A stretch of 32,561 nucleotides of DNA. Source: Rhodocollybia butyracea (lineage: Eukaryota; Basidiomycota; Agaricomycetes; Agaricales; Omphalotaceae). The stretch lies in NCBI GenBank assembly GCA_015501585.1, contig JADNRY010000659.1, positions 1 to 32,561 of the forward strand, read 5' to 3'. A model generated the notes under the pieces. That model was not told the origin of the DNA. It did not search any database and saw nothing but the letters and a program-made list of their open reading frames with translations. A program made the translations under genes and the position numbers. This document shows positions 20,977 through 32,279 of this stretch, piece by piece (position 1 is the first letter of the stretch; each line of letters opens with the position of its first letter).

Positions 20977-20979
20977 TTA

Positions 20980-21003
20980 CCCCCCCTTTCAGGCTCCGAG
21001 CCT
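20980..21003. promoter_or_regulatory. C-tract plus hairpin upstream of gene 21195
   Basis: A C7 run (polypurine on the minus strand) is followed four bases later by AGGCT-CCG-AGCCT, a perfect 5-bp stem. The same order, C-tract then hairpin then gene, recurs at 27889 and 32106. Confidence 0.45.
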
Positions 21004-21194
21004 TCGAGGAGCAGATCCCGGACGGTGATTGTGATTCGGGTGCTATTGGTGTCATCGGGATACGTAAGGATTCTTCCGGGAGAAGCTTCCCCAATCGTCG
21101 AGTCATGCAGGGTTGAACTTGTTGTGTGGATGATTAATACTTCTTCTTTTTCAACCACGACAACCTTTGCCACCTACTGCCCTTTCCGATTACC

Positions 21195-23428
21195 ATGTCT
21201 GAAACCGCTCACCGCCTTGCTTGCTTCAAAATTCATGGTGTCGAACCATATTTTATCCTCCAACATGCTGGCGTCTTCGAAGCTGTCCGTGGCGAAGTAA
21301 AATGTTCCCTTTGCTCGATCCAGGACACCATCACCGCCTGTACCCGACCTGAGGATTCTCTTACCTGCAGCTTGTGCCACAAGCGCAAGAAACAGTGCGA
21401 CTTCTTCACCCTACTCCGTTTCTGCGCATACGCCAAGTTGGAAGGAATCCTCGTTTCGGAAGCTGTTACTCGATTGCGCAGGGCCCCCAAGATTCTAGAT
21501 TTCCCTTTGGAATTGTACAAGAAGGCGTTGAAGGCATTAGAGGCTCGTAATAGTTGTCCTAGCGAACTTGGTCAAATCATGGATGAATGGGAACATCTTT
21601 TTCCCCAGGCTGATGAAGATGCGAGGAGATTACGGGACTTTATTGCCAAGGATAAGGCGGAGGACCCTAGTCGTCGTGATGATGGTGTTGAGAAGAAAAG
21701 GAAACACCATAAGAAGACGAAGAAGACAAAGGACCATGGCCGGTCTCGTCCCCTTCCCGTACCAACGGCGAATGACCGACATAGCCCTCTTCGTGTACTC
21801 ATCCCAGCGCTTCCTCGGGTGACCATTCCTACTCCTCCTGCACCCATTCCATTGTCGGAACCTGTTCCCCCAATCCATGTTCCCAATCCTTCCTCCACCA
21901 CTGACACTCTCGCAAGGATGAAGCGGTCAGCCTCCGTGGATCCCGACTCCAGTCGTCGTGTTTGTCCCCATTTGGAGGATGCGCTTCCGTTGGCTCCCAA
22001 TTGTGCTCCTGTTGACATGAGCAGAATGATACCTCATGTTCCCCTTCCTTCACAGGATCCCGCCGCTCAATTCCATTCTCGAGGATTTAACTTGGATCAA
22101 CAGACATTTGTAGTGGATTTTGTTGCTAATCATCGCTCGACCGTCCAAGAACTTCAGGAAGAGCGGGACCAAGTGATGCGCTATCGTTTGGAACAGAATC
22201 AGTTGCAAGAACAGCTTGCTGAGATGACCTCTCGTAGCGCAGGTTTTGAGGCTGAAGCGCATGTGGAACGTACTCGTGCAGAACTTTTAGCCGTTCAGTT
22301 GAAGGAGTCGGCCTCGTCATCCGCAATAGTACAGAAGGAGTTCTTAAAGTCTAGGGAGCGAACAAAAGAGCTTGAGAAACAGCTATCTCAAAGGCCCCAT
22401 ATCGAAACGGATTTCGAAGATATTTTGCATCTGGAAGAAGTAAGTCCTCCCCAGATTGTTACTGTTCCGCTTACTGACGCTGCGGGGTAGGAAAATCGAC
22501 GCCTATGTGTTTCCAAGAACAGTCTTTGGGATGATCTGAAGCGGGCTGAGGGTTCTTTTGCAGCCATCCAGAACGGTCGCGATGAATTAATCCGTCGCAA
22601 CGACCGTATCGTGGAAGCAAGTTGTCGGGTTCAGTGGGGAAAGGAGGCTGCGGAATCTCACTTGTGTGAAGCTTGGTATGAGATGAAGCTTTTAGGAAAC
22701 ATGTTGAAGAGCTCGGCCAGTTCTTCTAACGAGTCGCTAGGACGAAGGCTCCAATCCAACCGGGAATTATTAGTTTTGGAGCGTAACATTGCGCTCAAGT
22801 ATGCGCTTATGCTCCGCCAGCTGGACCTTCCCAGATTCGTCAATCGCTTTCAGCAACGAGTAGCGGAACCGTTGTTCCGTGTGTACAACCTCTTGCATGT
22901 TTCTAGCAATCCCGCAGTCGCCGAATCTCCTTTATTCGTCGAGGCAAATGCTGCTTTATCCGATGCCGTCCCCTCCATCACTAACGAGGCCTGTCGTTCC
23001 CAATTGGCCCTTTGTATGGTTCTGGAAGAATTTGATTTGCAGTATCCTCATGTCCGTCGGCTGCTACAGCGTTCCACCAGCAGTTGCACTGAGCAGACGT
23101 TGGCCAGGAATGCCGGTTTTGAGGAGGCTATATCCTCCATCGAGCCGATTTAGATGAGATTGAGGAGGATGAACTCGAAGACGAGGATGCTTCCAATGAA
23201 GCCACTGTTGCTGAGGATGGGACGCTAACGGATATCCTCGACTTGGATGTCTCTGTGGTCGTGGACGATGGTAGCGCCGTTGAGACTATGGGTTCCGTAG
23301 GCAATAATGCCAAATTAGAGCCTTCCGTTTCTAGCCCCTCGTCGTTCCTTCCCGATCCCAAAAACCCCCTGTTCCTTCCCTCGAGTGAGCCCAGTTCGAC
23401 CGGTAGCGCTATATTAGAACTTCCGTAA
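21195..23428 (+). pseudogene. Retroelement-associated Cys-cluster/coiled-coil protein, frameshifted tail
   Basis: Exon 1 is 21195-22439; a 51-nt phase-0 intron (22440-22490) leads into exon 2, open to TAG 23151-23153 (635 residues). Near the N-terminus is a zinc-knuckle-like cluster (CSLC...C...CSLCHKRKKQC, residues about 37-70). A helical block, a Lys-rich run (KKRKHHKKTKKTK), a Pro-rich stretch and a long coiled coil (LQEERDQVMRYRLEQNQLQE and beyond) follow. A second helical domain lies in exon 2. Just before the stop another frame takes over with an acidic tail (ADLDEIEEDELEDEDASNEA), open to 23428. A single lost base at about 23128-23140 would join them. I do not recognise the family. It has an LTR-like flank and resembles the gene at 28355 in composition. 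No transposase or polymerase motif is present. Confidence 0.55.
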
Positions 23429-24231
23429 AGTTATAGAATGGATTTGTTACTGTTGTATACTAATTGCTATTGTTTTCTGTTTTTTGTATTTCTTTTTTCT
23501 TGCTATTTGTTGTTATCGTGTTTTGGTGTGTTTTGGTTGTACATAGATCAACTGTATATAGATAATAAGCCAGGAATTGTTTGTTAGAAAATAATGAAGG
23601 AAAAGAATTTAGATTGTCTATAAGGCGGAGTTGAATCCGCCGATGTGAGTTGTCGTTTGGTGAGATAGGAAAATGGAGATTGGTCGGAGTTGCGTCCGCC
23701 TGAGTGTGGGGTGTAAGGGTAGGGGGCTTGTCTAGTCTTCACCCTCCGCGTGGCTGTCTAGCTTTCGGAGTTGGATGGAAGTGGGTCCACGCTTTCTGGG
23801 GTGTTCCTGTGTAACGCCTCCGCCTCTCCATAATCACCACTGACCGTATCCGGCGATATGGTCATCCTAGACGCCGCCGATAGACCAAACGGTCTATCTT
23901 ATCATTCTATTTATTATTAATTATATAATAAATCTGTTACTATAAGTATCGTATGATTACTTAAGAGTCTAGTTAGTTTTTTACACTGTCATACCACAAT
24001 AGTATCCTATTTGTCGTGTTCACCGGTGTTCTTAAGGACTTTGCCCATAGGGCGCGTTATACTTTTTTGAACATCAAAAAATTACTATTGTGTGAATAAC
24101 ACAAAGCTATTAGTTAAAACAAGCTAAAAACAGTTATACTACCAAGTATAACAATCACTATTCCAACTCGCTTCAACAAGCTATACAAATCCGCTCCATT
24201 TTTCCTTCTCGCTATATCATTTGCTGTCCCC
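23429..24231. other. Non-coding, AT-rich, with two related hairpins
   Basis: GGCGGA-GTTGAA-TCCGCC (23624-23641) is a perfect 6-bp stem. A related GGTCGGAGTTGCGTCCGCC lies at 23682-23700. The stretch 23890-24200 is AT-rich without frames and may be LTR or leader of the gag-like remnant that follows. No primer-binding site was recognised. Confidence 0.35.
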
Positions 24232-25065
24232 ATGACCTCTCGAAATTAATCAGAGAAGTCATATCAGAGTGTGCGCAATCGCGCACCTTCCATTCGTGGT
24301 GACGTGTCACCACACTCAATCTATTCAGTCGCATCAGCAACTCATTCCGTGCGTGCGTCTGAAGGACGGCACTACAGGCAGGACAAAAGTCCACCTAATG
24401 AACAGTCTATGACTATTCGTAAGAAACAGCCAACCCGAGAGGGTTTAAGTGAGATTTCTTCTGCGCTACAAGATGTAGCGGCATCATTTGACAAGAGTAC
24501 GCAAGTACTCAATTGTATTCTCAATATAACTGAGAAATGGGATGCATCCGATCTGATGAAGAAAGATCTTCTTCATCAAGAAACAGCAATAGAATCACTA
24601 TTGCTGCACCCACACCGAGACGGCCTGCTGTCACACCACCGGTATTGCACAATGCAGCACCATCTGTTCCTACCGAGGCAAACAACTCGGTACGCCAATG
24701 GCGTGAGACTGGGCCCAAGGCACTGTCAGTCCAACAATCACTGTTGGACAAACAGTATTCACAAGGCATGACCAAGTCACCCCGTCATGTTCCTGTATTC
24801 CAACAGGAATATGCACTAGTGTCAGTAACTATACCGACACCAATCTACACACCCCGCATGAGACAGAGTCCCAATGCGGAGGCAGCGTCTCTGACACTGC
24901 AAGGTCCCAGGCCATTACCGGTGACCAAATCTTGCTCACCACAAAGCGTGGTGAACATTAAAAGTGAACCGAAGTTACCTCGTAACTTCAATCAGGTAGT
25001 AGCGATACCACCACAGGAAAGTACAATGTACTTCCCTACTGCAAGGGCGCCAATGGTACCCAATA
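24232..25065 (+). pseudogene. Retrotransposon gag-like remnant
   Basis: From ATG 24232 the frame has a TAA after five codons (24247-24249). It then runs SVRNRAPSIRGDVSPHSIYS, REGLSEISSALQDVAASFDK and STQVLNCILNITEKWD. At about 24570-24600 the coding-like signal moves to another frame (ITIAAPTPRRPAVTPPVLHN, ALSVQQSLLDKQYSQG), which stays open into the junction with inverted reverse-transcriptase DNA near 25070. A disordered N-terminus followed by a helical block, without zinc knuckle, suggests a gag-type protein. The family is inferred from context. It has at least two breaks. Confidence 0.4.
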
Positions 25066-25069
25066 TTAT

Positions 25070-26065
25070 TGAAATCATATCCCGACAGTGTTTCTGCCCA
25101 TTGCGCTTGGCGGGAAGTAAGTTGTTTTGTAGTCGTGAAGTATTGCAGGTTATTGTGATCTGAGTAAACTTGTATTCGGAATCTAGACCCTTGGCAGTAA
25201 GCTCTCCATTCCCTGAAGCACACTACGATGGCTAACAGTTCCTTGTCGTAGATGTTGTAGTTTAGTTCCGCCGGAATCATCGAACGGGTGTGGAAGGCGA
25301 TAGGGTGGATTTCCCCCGTGGATGGATCGAGTTGAGAGAGTATTCCTGCGATTGCCCAGTCGGAAGCATCGCATTTGAGTATGATGGGTAGGTCGGGATT
25401 GAAATGGCCTAGTACGGGGGCGGTAGTGAAAGCTTTTTTCAGTAGTTTAAACGCGTCCTGACAAGCGGAGTCCCAGACCCAAGCTACATCTTTCCAGGTT
25501 AGTCTAGTGAGGACCTTGGTAATACCCGAATAGTTATCTATGAATCTCCTGTAGAAGTTGGCGAAACCAAGGAAGGATTGGAGTTCTTTGACATTCCGAG
25601 GAGCGGGCCAGTCAAGAATAACGGATACCTTTGAAGGATCCATGGAAATCCCTTTTGGCGATATGATCATGCCTAGGTATTCGACAGTATCAGTATGGAA
25701 GAAACATTTCTCGGGCTTAACGTGAAGATTGTTGTCGCGTAGTCTTTGTAGTACCGTCCGTACATGCTCCTCGTGTTTGCTCTCGTCATTGGAAAAGATG
25801 AGTATATCGTCTAGGTAGACCACTACGCAAACATCAACAAGGTCGTGGAAGATGTCGTTCATGAAAAACTGAAAGGCTGCGGGAGCATTTGTCAATCTGA
25901 AAGGCATAACCAGGTACTCGAAAGCTCCATATTGCGTTCTGAATGCGGTTTTCCATTTGTGTCCGTCGGCAATGTGCACATTGTTGTATCCTACTCGTAG
26001 GTCAAGTTTGGTGAAGACCTTGGCTTGGCTGAGTCGATCCACAAGAGTTCCGACAAGCGGTATTT
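25070..26065 (-). mobile_element. Ty3/gypsy reverse transcriptase-RNase H fragment
   Basis: An open frame from 26234 to 24975 on the minus strand carries the conserved block between about 26060 and 25070. It has PLVGTLVDRLSQAKVFTKLDL with the first catalytic Asp, GAFEYLVMPFRLTNAPAAFQ, and YLDDILIFS with the catalytic Asp pair. GFANFYRRFI follows, then RNase H residues in CDASDWAIAGILSQ, YDKELLAIV and YSDHNNLQYF. The first half of the reverse transcriptase (palm and fingers before PLVGTL), protease and gag are missing. The end of RNase H, the tether and the integrase are also missing. The flanking codons are chimeric read-through. Catalytic residues are intact, but the piece is truncated on both sides and cannot move by itself. 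Confidence 0.9.
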
Positions 26066-26129
26066 GGGTATTTACGTGTAGGTATGCGAAAGGTGCTATA
26101 AAACAACCTAACAAAAACACTACCGCACC

Positions 26130-27888
26130 TAACCAGACTATCGATATGTAAGGGAGCGAGGGCGGGTTGTCAGAGATTCCCCGAGGGAAAGCTTTGTAAT
26201 ATCGGATGTACGCGCGCGACTGCTCCAGGTTCAAGACTGTAGCGCTAACGTGGGTAACTAAGCTTAGACAACTCTTAGAACTAAGTCGAGAGAAGCCTAG
26301 TTGAGGTGTACGAGTGTACGAGGGAACCGGGTATGTATGTCCAAATCAATTAACCAAAACCAAAACCAATACAACGAAACTAAGATTCTCCTAGGCAAAC
26401 TCTGGCTCTAGCTAGAATAGTAATCTCGAGGTTTGTCAACAACCCTAGGCAAACTCTGGCACTAGCTGCTGTGACGCCGTAAAGTCCTCGACCAAACTCT
26501 GGGCCAAGCTACGATATTGTGAGTGAACTTAATCACTAGGAACTCGTACCACAATCTTAGTGGCTCGTCTAACTTCGTGAAGAAGTCAACTAAGGAACCC
26601 TCACTCTGGAGCCGAATAATCCCTTACTAGAAACCGTCCCCTCTAAGGAAGCAACTAGATTTGAGTTGATCTGGAGTTCGAGAGAACTCTACACACTTAA
26701 ATTCGATCAAGATATAAATGGGCTTTGCGAAGCGCGTGAAGTTTATTACTTTCTTAAGATAACCAAGTCAGGAGGCGTCACGCTACTGATCCCGTGGGGA
26801 CGTTCTACGGAGCACTGGTCTTAGCGGTCAAGTCGAGGGCAAGAAACTTGTCTTATTGAATAAATATATCTGGCTTATATACTGAGTAGAGAGAGTTTAA
26901 TACGAAAAATAGATGAAACAGACACGGAGAGAGACGGAAAGAGAGTGGAACAGAGGAATCTGGCTCGGAAAGGAAACTCCAGCCTATATATGGTACACAC
27001 GATAAAGAAATAGTCCATTCTTGGGTATATATTAGAGGTAAAATATGATTTCGTGAGGATTAACATAGTTTTAGAGTGTTTTGATCCGAGCGAGGTTTCT
27101 CCGATTACTCCACAATTCTCCGGGGTCAGGAGTACCTTTACGCTTCATGATCACTCGCCGCCCGGTTTCCCTTGGGTGAGTTTCATTCTATTCCTCGGAT
27201 AGTTCTGTCCATCCTGAGTGTGATTAACATTCTCTCGAGAAGACCTGTTATCTAGCTTTCCAACGACACCACTTATGATAATCTCGAGCAACTGCGCTGA
27301 GTATGTACAAGTGATTCCCGATAGTCGGCTTTAACGGATAAGACCTTCCGTGTATGATTTCTAAGATCAAATGTTTCGATTTGCCAAGGCTATCCCGGCG
27401 CGTAGCTTTCCGTAGGTCCGCTAAGCATGTTTCTACCGTCCTCACGGTCGCGACCGGTGCCGCGAATAGACCTCTACGGTTTCCCTCGGGATTGTTCTGG
27501 TCCATTGTTACGGACTGTAAAGTCCACATCTTAACATAGCTCGTTGGGGGTCTTAGTGCGAGGGATGCCTTCCCTCGAGTAACGCGTTGGCTTAGTACTT
27601 ATCCCGCTTCGAGATGTCCTGTAGTTTAGAGAGTATACACTCTTGGGTATAACTAGATTGACCGTCTAGCGTCACATCTCCGGGCAGCCCAGGTATCCTC
27701 GCTAGCTTGGCTCTAGGCTACGCTTGTGGGCGTACCTTCACGGCTCGCTGAGTATTATTGTTAAGTTCTTTGCCTCGGCAACAGCTATCACGCTCGGGCT
27801 CCGTATAACTCTCTTATTGCATTGTATAACACGTACAAAGTGTCAAAATGTACGGTTACACGCCTTAGGCCAATTTTAGGCCTAATAT
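26130..27888 (-). mobile_element. LTR/leader-like region, minus orientation
   Basis: This is a non-coding stretch between the polypurine-like tract at 27889 and the reverse-transcriptase fragment. On the minus strand it has a TATA box (complement of 26984-26991) followed by a long CT-rich initiator-like region, and an AATAAG near 26855. Near 26130 TGGTTAGGTGCGG could be a primer-binding site. CCTAGGCAAACTCTGGC occurs twice (26390-26406 and 26444-26460), with a third degenerate copy at about 26502. Boundaries are approximate. It may include both an LTR and a 5' leader whose internal region was deleted up to mid reverse transcriptase. Confidence 0.35.
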
Positions 27889-27924
27889 CTCCCCCAAACT
27901 AATGATCTGACCGTCCCCGGTCAG
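27889..27924. promoter_or_regulatory. C-tract/hairpin motif upstream of gene 28355
   Basis: CTCCCCCAAACTAATGAT (27889-27906) is followed at once by CTGACCG-TCCC-CGGTCAG, a perfect 7-bp stem with a 4-nt loop (27907-27924). The 18-base lead is identical at 32106, while the stem there has a different sequence but still pairs perfectly. Just upstream is another inverted repeat, TTAGGCC...GGCCTAA, at about 27865-27884. Confidence 0.55.
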
Positions 27925-28354
27925 CCCACCAAGCCTAGGATCGACTCTGCTAGCAATCCCTTTTATGTTCTCGGCATTTAGCATTCTAATTCCTTTCCCG
28001 CGGACTAGTCTGGACGTACTACCCCTAAGTTTAACTGGGATCATTCTCGACGTCGGGCGCTTATGTGAATCAGGTGTCAACAATTGAATTGATCTACAAG
28101 ACAACATATGCCGCGGGCGCCTAGACTCCTGATTGGGGGTTCCAATCATTTCCTCGATAACATTTTCTTTTAAGTTTAACGTGTTAAGTCTCCGAGAACT
28201 CTGAAAACGCCTCTATCACATTCGTATTTTGTGATATGTTTGTTTTACGTCTTAAGACAGATGCCGGTCACTTCGGCTACGGCTTCGGGCAATGACCTAT
28301 TAATAAGACAATGTTGGAAATTTTCAACAAGTCCCATCATCGTCTCTTACCACC

Positions 28355-31300
28355 ATGCTTGCCGACCGAGAGCAGTGTGACCTTCTTCCCGACTCGCTCG
28401 TCGATATGTACTTGTCCATAACATGTGAAGACGATTCCTCGGACATTCTAGATGACTTTAAAAGCGTACTTCCATCCTTCTATGAACTGGCCAGCCATCT
28501 TGTTGCGAGATTCGACAATGCCGCCGACGCTACGCAAACCAATTCTTTCTTTTTCCAACAACCCGGGGGTCTTGGTTTCGACAAAAGGGACGTCCCCTCG
28601 GCTTATTCTGCACGGATGATATGGGCCTGTGCTACTGCTGTTCAGCAACGCTTTAACCCTCAACTCTTCGAGGCAGCCAAGGACCCCGAGTGGACTCCGT
28701 CTTTGCCCAAGGCTAAAGAATACCGTACCAGTTTTATTGCTCTCGCTAATCGACTGGTAAGCCCCCTTTTTGTCCTTTATTAACGTATTATCTTATGTTA
28801 TGATAGAAATTCCTCCGTACCCATGTTGTGGGACGTAAGAATGTTCCTTTAATTATCGAAGGCATTTTTGCTGCTGCCCAACGCCTTTCCGCCGCTGTCC
28901 GAAGTGCTTTACAGCTCAACGACACGGAACCAAGCTGGTACTTGGATGGGGCTCTTATTGACCGGATCCTGGTACGTGGCTCGCCCTAACTTTATCTTTT
29001 CTTTTTATTAACTTTTCCTAGGCAAGCGCCCTCCATCGCGGACAGACACCCGACCTTCCCATTCCTCTCCCTTTTGACCAGGGATGTCGTGAATCGGTGT
29101 GGTTATTAACTCAAGGTGACCTCCACTTTAGTCGGCTGGACACCGGTGAACCTACCGACGAGGAGGAGGAGGAAGAAGCCTCAGATGAAGACGGTCCTTC
29201 CGAGGACAGGGCATCGCCTTACGAGGCTATTTCCGTGAACTCAGAGGTACCTTTTCCCCGTTTTATTTATATCGTTATCCTTTTAACTTTTAATATTTCT
29301 TTTTAGGACTCCTCGGAATCCCGCAAGATCCCTCGTCATTCTACTCGCAGTGCTACAGTCGCCAAGAAGACGTCGTCTAAACCTCCACTTCCCTCAAAGG
29401 CTGAGGTCAAAGTGAAAGCTGAGCCCAAGGCTAAACCAGCGACTGTCACATCTAAATTGGCAACTAGTTCGGCGACCAGACCTTCGATGACCTCGAAGGC
29501 TCTGAAAGCAAAAGGTCCGGCGAGAGGGAGCAATGCTTCAGTCTCGACTAAAGGAAAGGATAGGATAGTAGAGCCGAAAGGCAAAGGCAAAGGCAAAGAG
29601 GGGGACCCCTCCGTGATCACCGTGAGTTCCTACTCTCCTTTCTCTTTTCCCGGATTCTGACTGTCTCATTTTTCCTAGCCCAAACTGAAACGCAAACGTC
29701 AGAATGAGCCCACGGAAGAAATCGAGGCTGCATCCCTTCCTGTCCCTCGTCCCGCTCCTAAACTCAAGACTGTCAAGAAGTCCAATCCGGTTGTCGAGAT
29801 CCCCGTTCCCGTGGCTTCCAGTTCTAAGATCAAGGGGGCCCCACTTGCGGAGTCTTCTCGTGAGCCTATACCTGTGCATACTCCGCCCGAGAACTTGGTT
29901 TTCCTTGTTCCCGAGGGAGATGTGGGAAACGTTGACCTCGACAACATCTTCAAGAGACTCGCTGCACAATCATCCAAAGAGTTTGCAAAGAGTGGATCTC
30001 GAGAATACCGCACCGTGATTGTTCGTTTCGAGCGTGATGCCATGGATCTGCCGTCTTTTGACGAGATTGTCCCCAAGGGGACCCAAGTAAGTTCTATTCC
30101 GTTTTTCTCTACCCTTCAAGACTAACGCTTCGGCCTTTTTATTGCAGAAGCCAAAGGAACTCTTTAAGGCTGAGCTCACTTGGGGCCTTACTCCTGAGTT
30201 AGATGCCTTCAAGGATCTTCCTGCACTCAGCACGGGCGATCACCAAATGTCTTGGTTGGACTTTGTCCGAGCGAACCGCGCATTGTGTCGAGTAAGTTTT
30301 CAGTTTATCGATAATTTAGATTTTAACATGATTTTCAGACTCCGGCTGTTATCCGTGAGAACCCTTGCATCCAGTGCGGCGGTCGCCGTACCAAGGGTAC
30401 CAAGGGAGAGGAATAAGCAGGATAAGCCGGACTGCTCGTATGCCTGTGACGAACACGGTAACCGTAAGTATGGGACTGGATGTCCAAACTGTGCTACGTC
30501 GCACCAACCTTGTTCAGACACCTTTCGTGTGCGGAACTAGTCGAGGTGCTCAACAATAGTACAAGTCGGCAGAGAACGCACCGATTAGTGAGTACTAATT
30601 AATGCTTCCTGACTTCCTACTAACTAACATTATCATAGACGTGGCCGGCAAGTCAGCACTGTCCTTCGTATTCGCGAGGCTTATGACGCTGCCATCGAGA
30701 CCCGCAACCAACTCAACCGCACGGTCGAGAAGCTGTTTACCTCTCTGCAGAGCGAAGTTCAGGAGCTCCTCACATTGGCAAGGACCCGCTCGTTTTCGTG
30801 GAATCCTATTTCCAACATTCCCCGAGAACCAGTTGGACCTCACGCACTGGAGCTTTTTGTGCTCCTTCATGGGATGGGACTCGGACTTCCGTTTCAAGAC
30901 TAATGAACGGTATGAACAGTTCCTTAGCAAGAACATCCGAGTCGCCGTTGTTCCAGCGCCCGATGAGTCTGTTCCCGAGGATACGCTCGAAGTCCCTCCG
31001 GCTACTACTCCTCCTCTGGACTCTCCAACTCGTTCAACAACCAGTCTTCCAGTGGAAGATTCGGTCATTCTTTCTCCAGGAGTCCTCGAGGTGAACAGTC
31101 GCCGGTCATGGTTAGTCCTCGCGGGATCCTCGTTCTCTTCGTACGTCGTCTGGCGGTGACCGGGATGAAGCCCAGGACGAACTTATGGAGGGAGTTGAGA
31201 CATCGTAAGATGCCAAGATCACTCCTCCTAAGTTTGTGGTCTTCTCGGGTCTGGTCTGCCGTGGCATTGCTGTTCGTCCTCGACGTTAAATAATTTTTCT
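28355..31300 (+). pseudogene. Retroelement-associated Lys-rich/Cys-cluster protein, decayed 3' half
   Basis: Six clean phase-0 introns join exons 28355-28756, 28807-28971, 29022-29246, 29307-29621, 29679-30086 and 30148-30291 (553 residues), followed by exon 7 from 30339. The N-terminal part is helical (CDLLPDSLVDMYLSITCEDD onward). Next come an acidic run (TDEEEEEEASDEDG), a long Lys/Ala/Pro-rich disordered part with KGKGKGKEG, and a globular block (NLVFLVPEGDVGNVDLDNIF). Exon 7 starts a Cys cluster (CIQCGGRR, then CSYACDEHGNRKYGTGC, PNC...HQPC). From here the frame breaks repeatedly: an extra base at about 30411, a missing base near 30528, a mismatch across the last intron (about 30580-30640) and an extra C at about 30815. 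The remainder still reads as coiled coil (EAYDAAIETRNQLNRTVEKL) and an acidic C-terminus. No known family recognised. The intact 5' exons beside a broken 3' end suggest recent loss or sequence errors. Confidence 0.55.
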
Positions 31301-32105
31301 TTTTATATTTGTGTTTTGTTGCTCGCCCCTCGCATGGGATTTCTCTATTGTCTCCCTCTCTGGGCAGTATCGTAGTATTCTTTAGGTATATAGGCACCTT
31401 TAGAATATAGTAGACTAAAGCCTATAAAATAACAAGACCTTCGGGTCAAACGTGTACCTATCATACTCGAGTGACTTTCCTAAGTCTTAAGTTTTCATAA
31501 GTTGAATTCTCGGGAAGGCTTTCAGCGCGATCGCCTATTCTCGAGAGTTTTGTTATAATAGCATAAGTTTTTCCTTGAGTACCGTACCAGCTCTGTGTAG
31601 CATGTTAGAGTATACTCGCGGAAAGCTTTTTATGACTCGAATTCCCGCCCTTGGGAACCTATATGGTTCGTTAACGGTGTAATCAAGTCTTCGAGGGAAA
31701 GCCTAGAGAAGACTTATCATCCCTAAGTAAGCTGGGTGTGATGCAATCTTTCCCTAGATATTGACATTCTTTCAATACAACATCCAATCTTGGATCAGGT
31801 CCTGTTTAGGGCATAGTGATGACCGTCAAAATGAAATCCATTGATGCTCAATATTATGGGTGTAAGGTTTTTCCTAGCGTTTTTGTTTTCCGGAGAATTA
31901 TCGCAGTGAGGTACCTGCGTTAGGTTTCCCCGTGCCGCTTCTAATACTCTTTAAGCGTTCGCTTTATGTTTTGCCTAGTGTTCTCCCTTTTGTTGAGCAA
32001 TGTTATGGTTCCTATTTTGGTCATAGATGTCGTTGAATAAATTCAAAATTCTCCTCGTGATGGTGGACTGCCTGGAGCTATGGTGTCTTGGCACCATGCG
32101 CTTCC
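31301..32105. other. Non-coding LTR-like spacer
   Basis: T-rich in the first 150 bp, with no frames of note. By position, between a decayed element gene and the next polypurine-like tract, it may be another LTR in minus orientation. No direct repeat partner was found in the window. Confidence 0.25.
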
Positions 32106-32142
32106 CTCCCCCAAACTAATGATATCAACTGTCCTCAGTTGA
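32106..32142. promoter_or_regulatory. C-tract/hairpin motif upstream of gene 32280
   Basis: CTCCCCCAAACTAATGAT (32106-32123), identical to 27889-27906. One base later follows TCAACTG-TCCT-CAGTTGA (32125-32142), a perfect 7-bp stem with a 4-nt loop. The ATG of the next gene is 137 bp downstream. Confidence 0.55.
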
Positions 32143-32279
32143 GCACTTGGGTTTCAGAACGCGCCGGGGACCCGTAGGACTCCGTCGCTCTAAGACATTA
32201 ACCTATAAAAGCGTCCGCGAAAAACATTTCAAGACCCAGTTCTCAGAAAACTTTTCCTCGAACTACAAGTCTCTCTACA

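Noticed and set aside
23116..23153. A 38-nt intron joining gene 21195 to its acidic tail
   Set aside because: Shorter than every other intron in the window and with a poor donor (GTTTTG); a one-base indel is simpler.
24975..26234. Whole 419-codon frame as one functional retroelement protein
   Set aside because: Only the middle is reverse transcriptase-RNase H; both ends are unrelated read-through across breakpoints.
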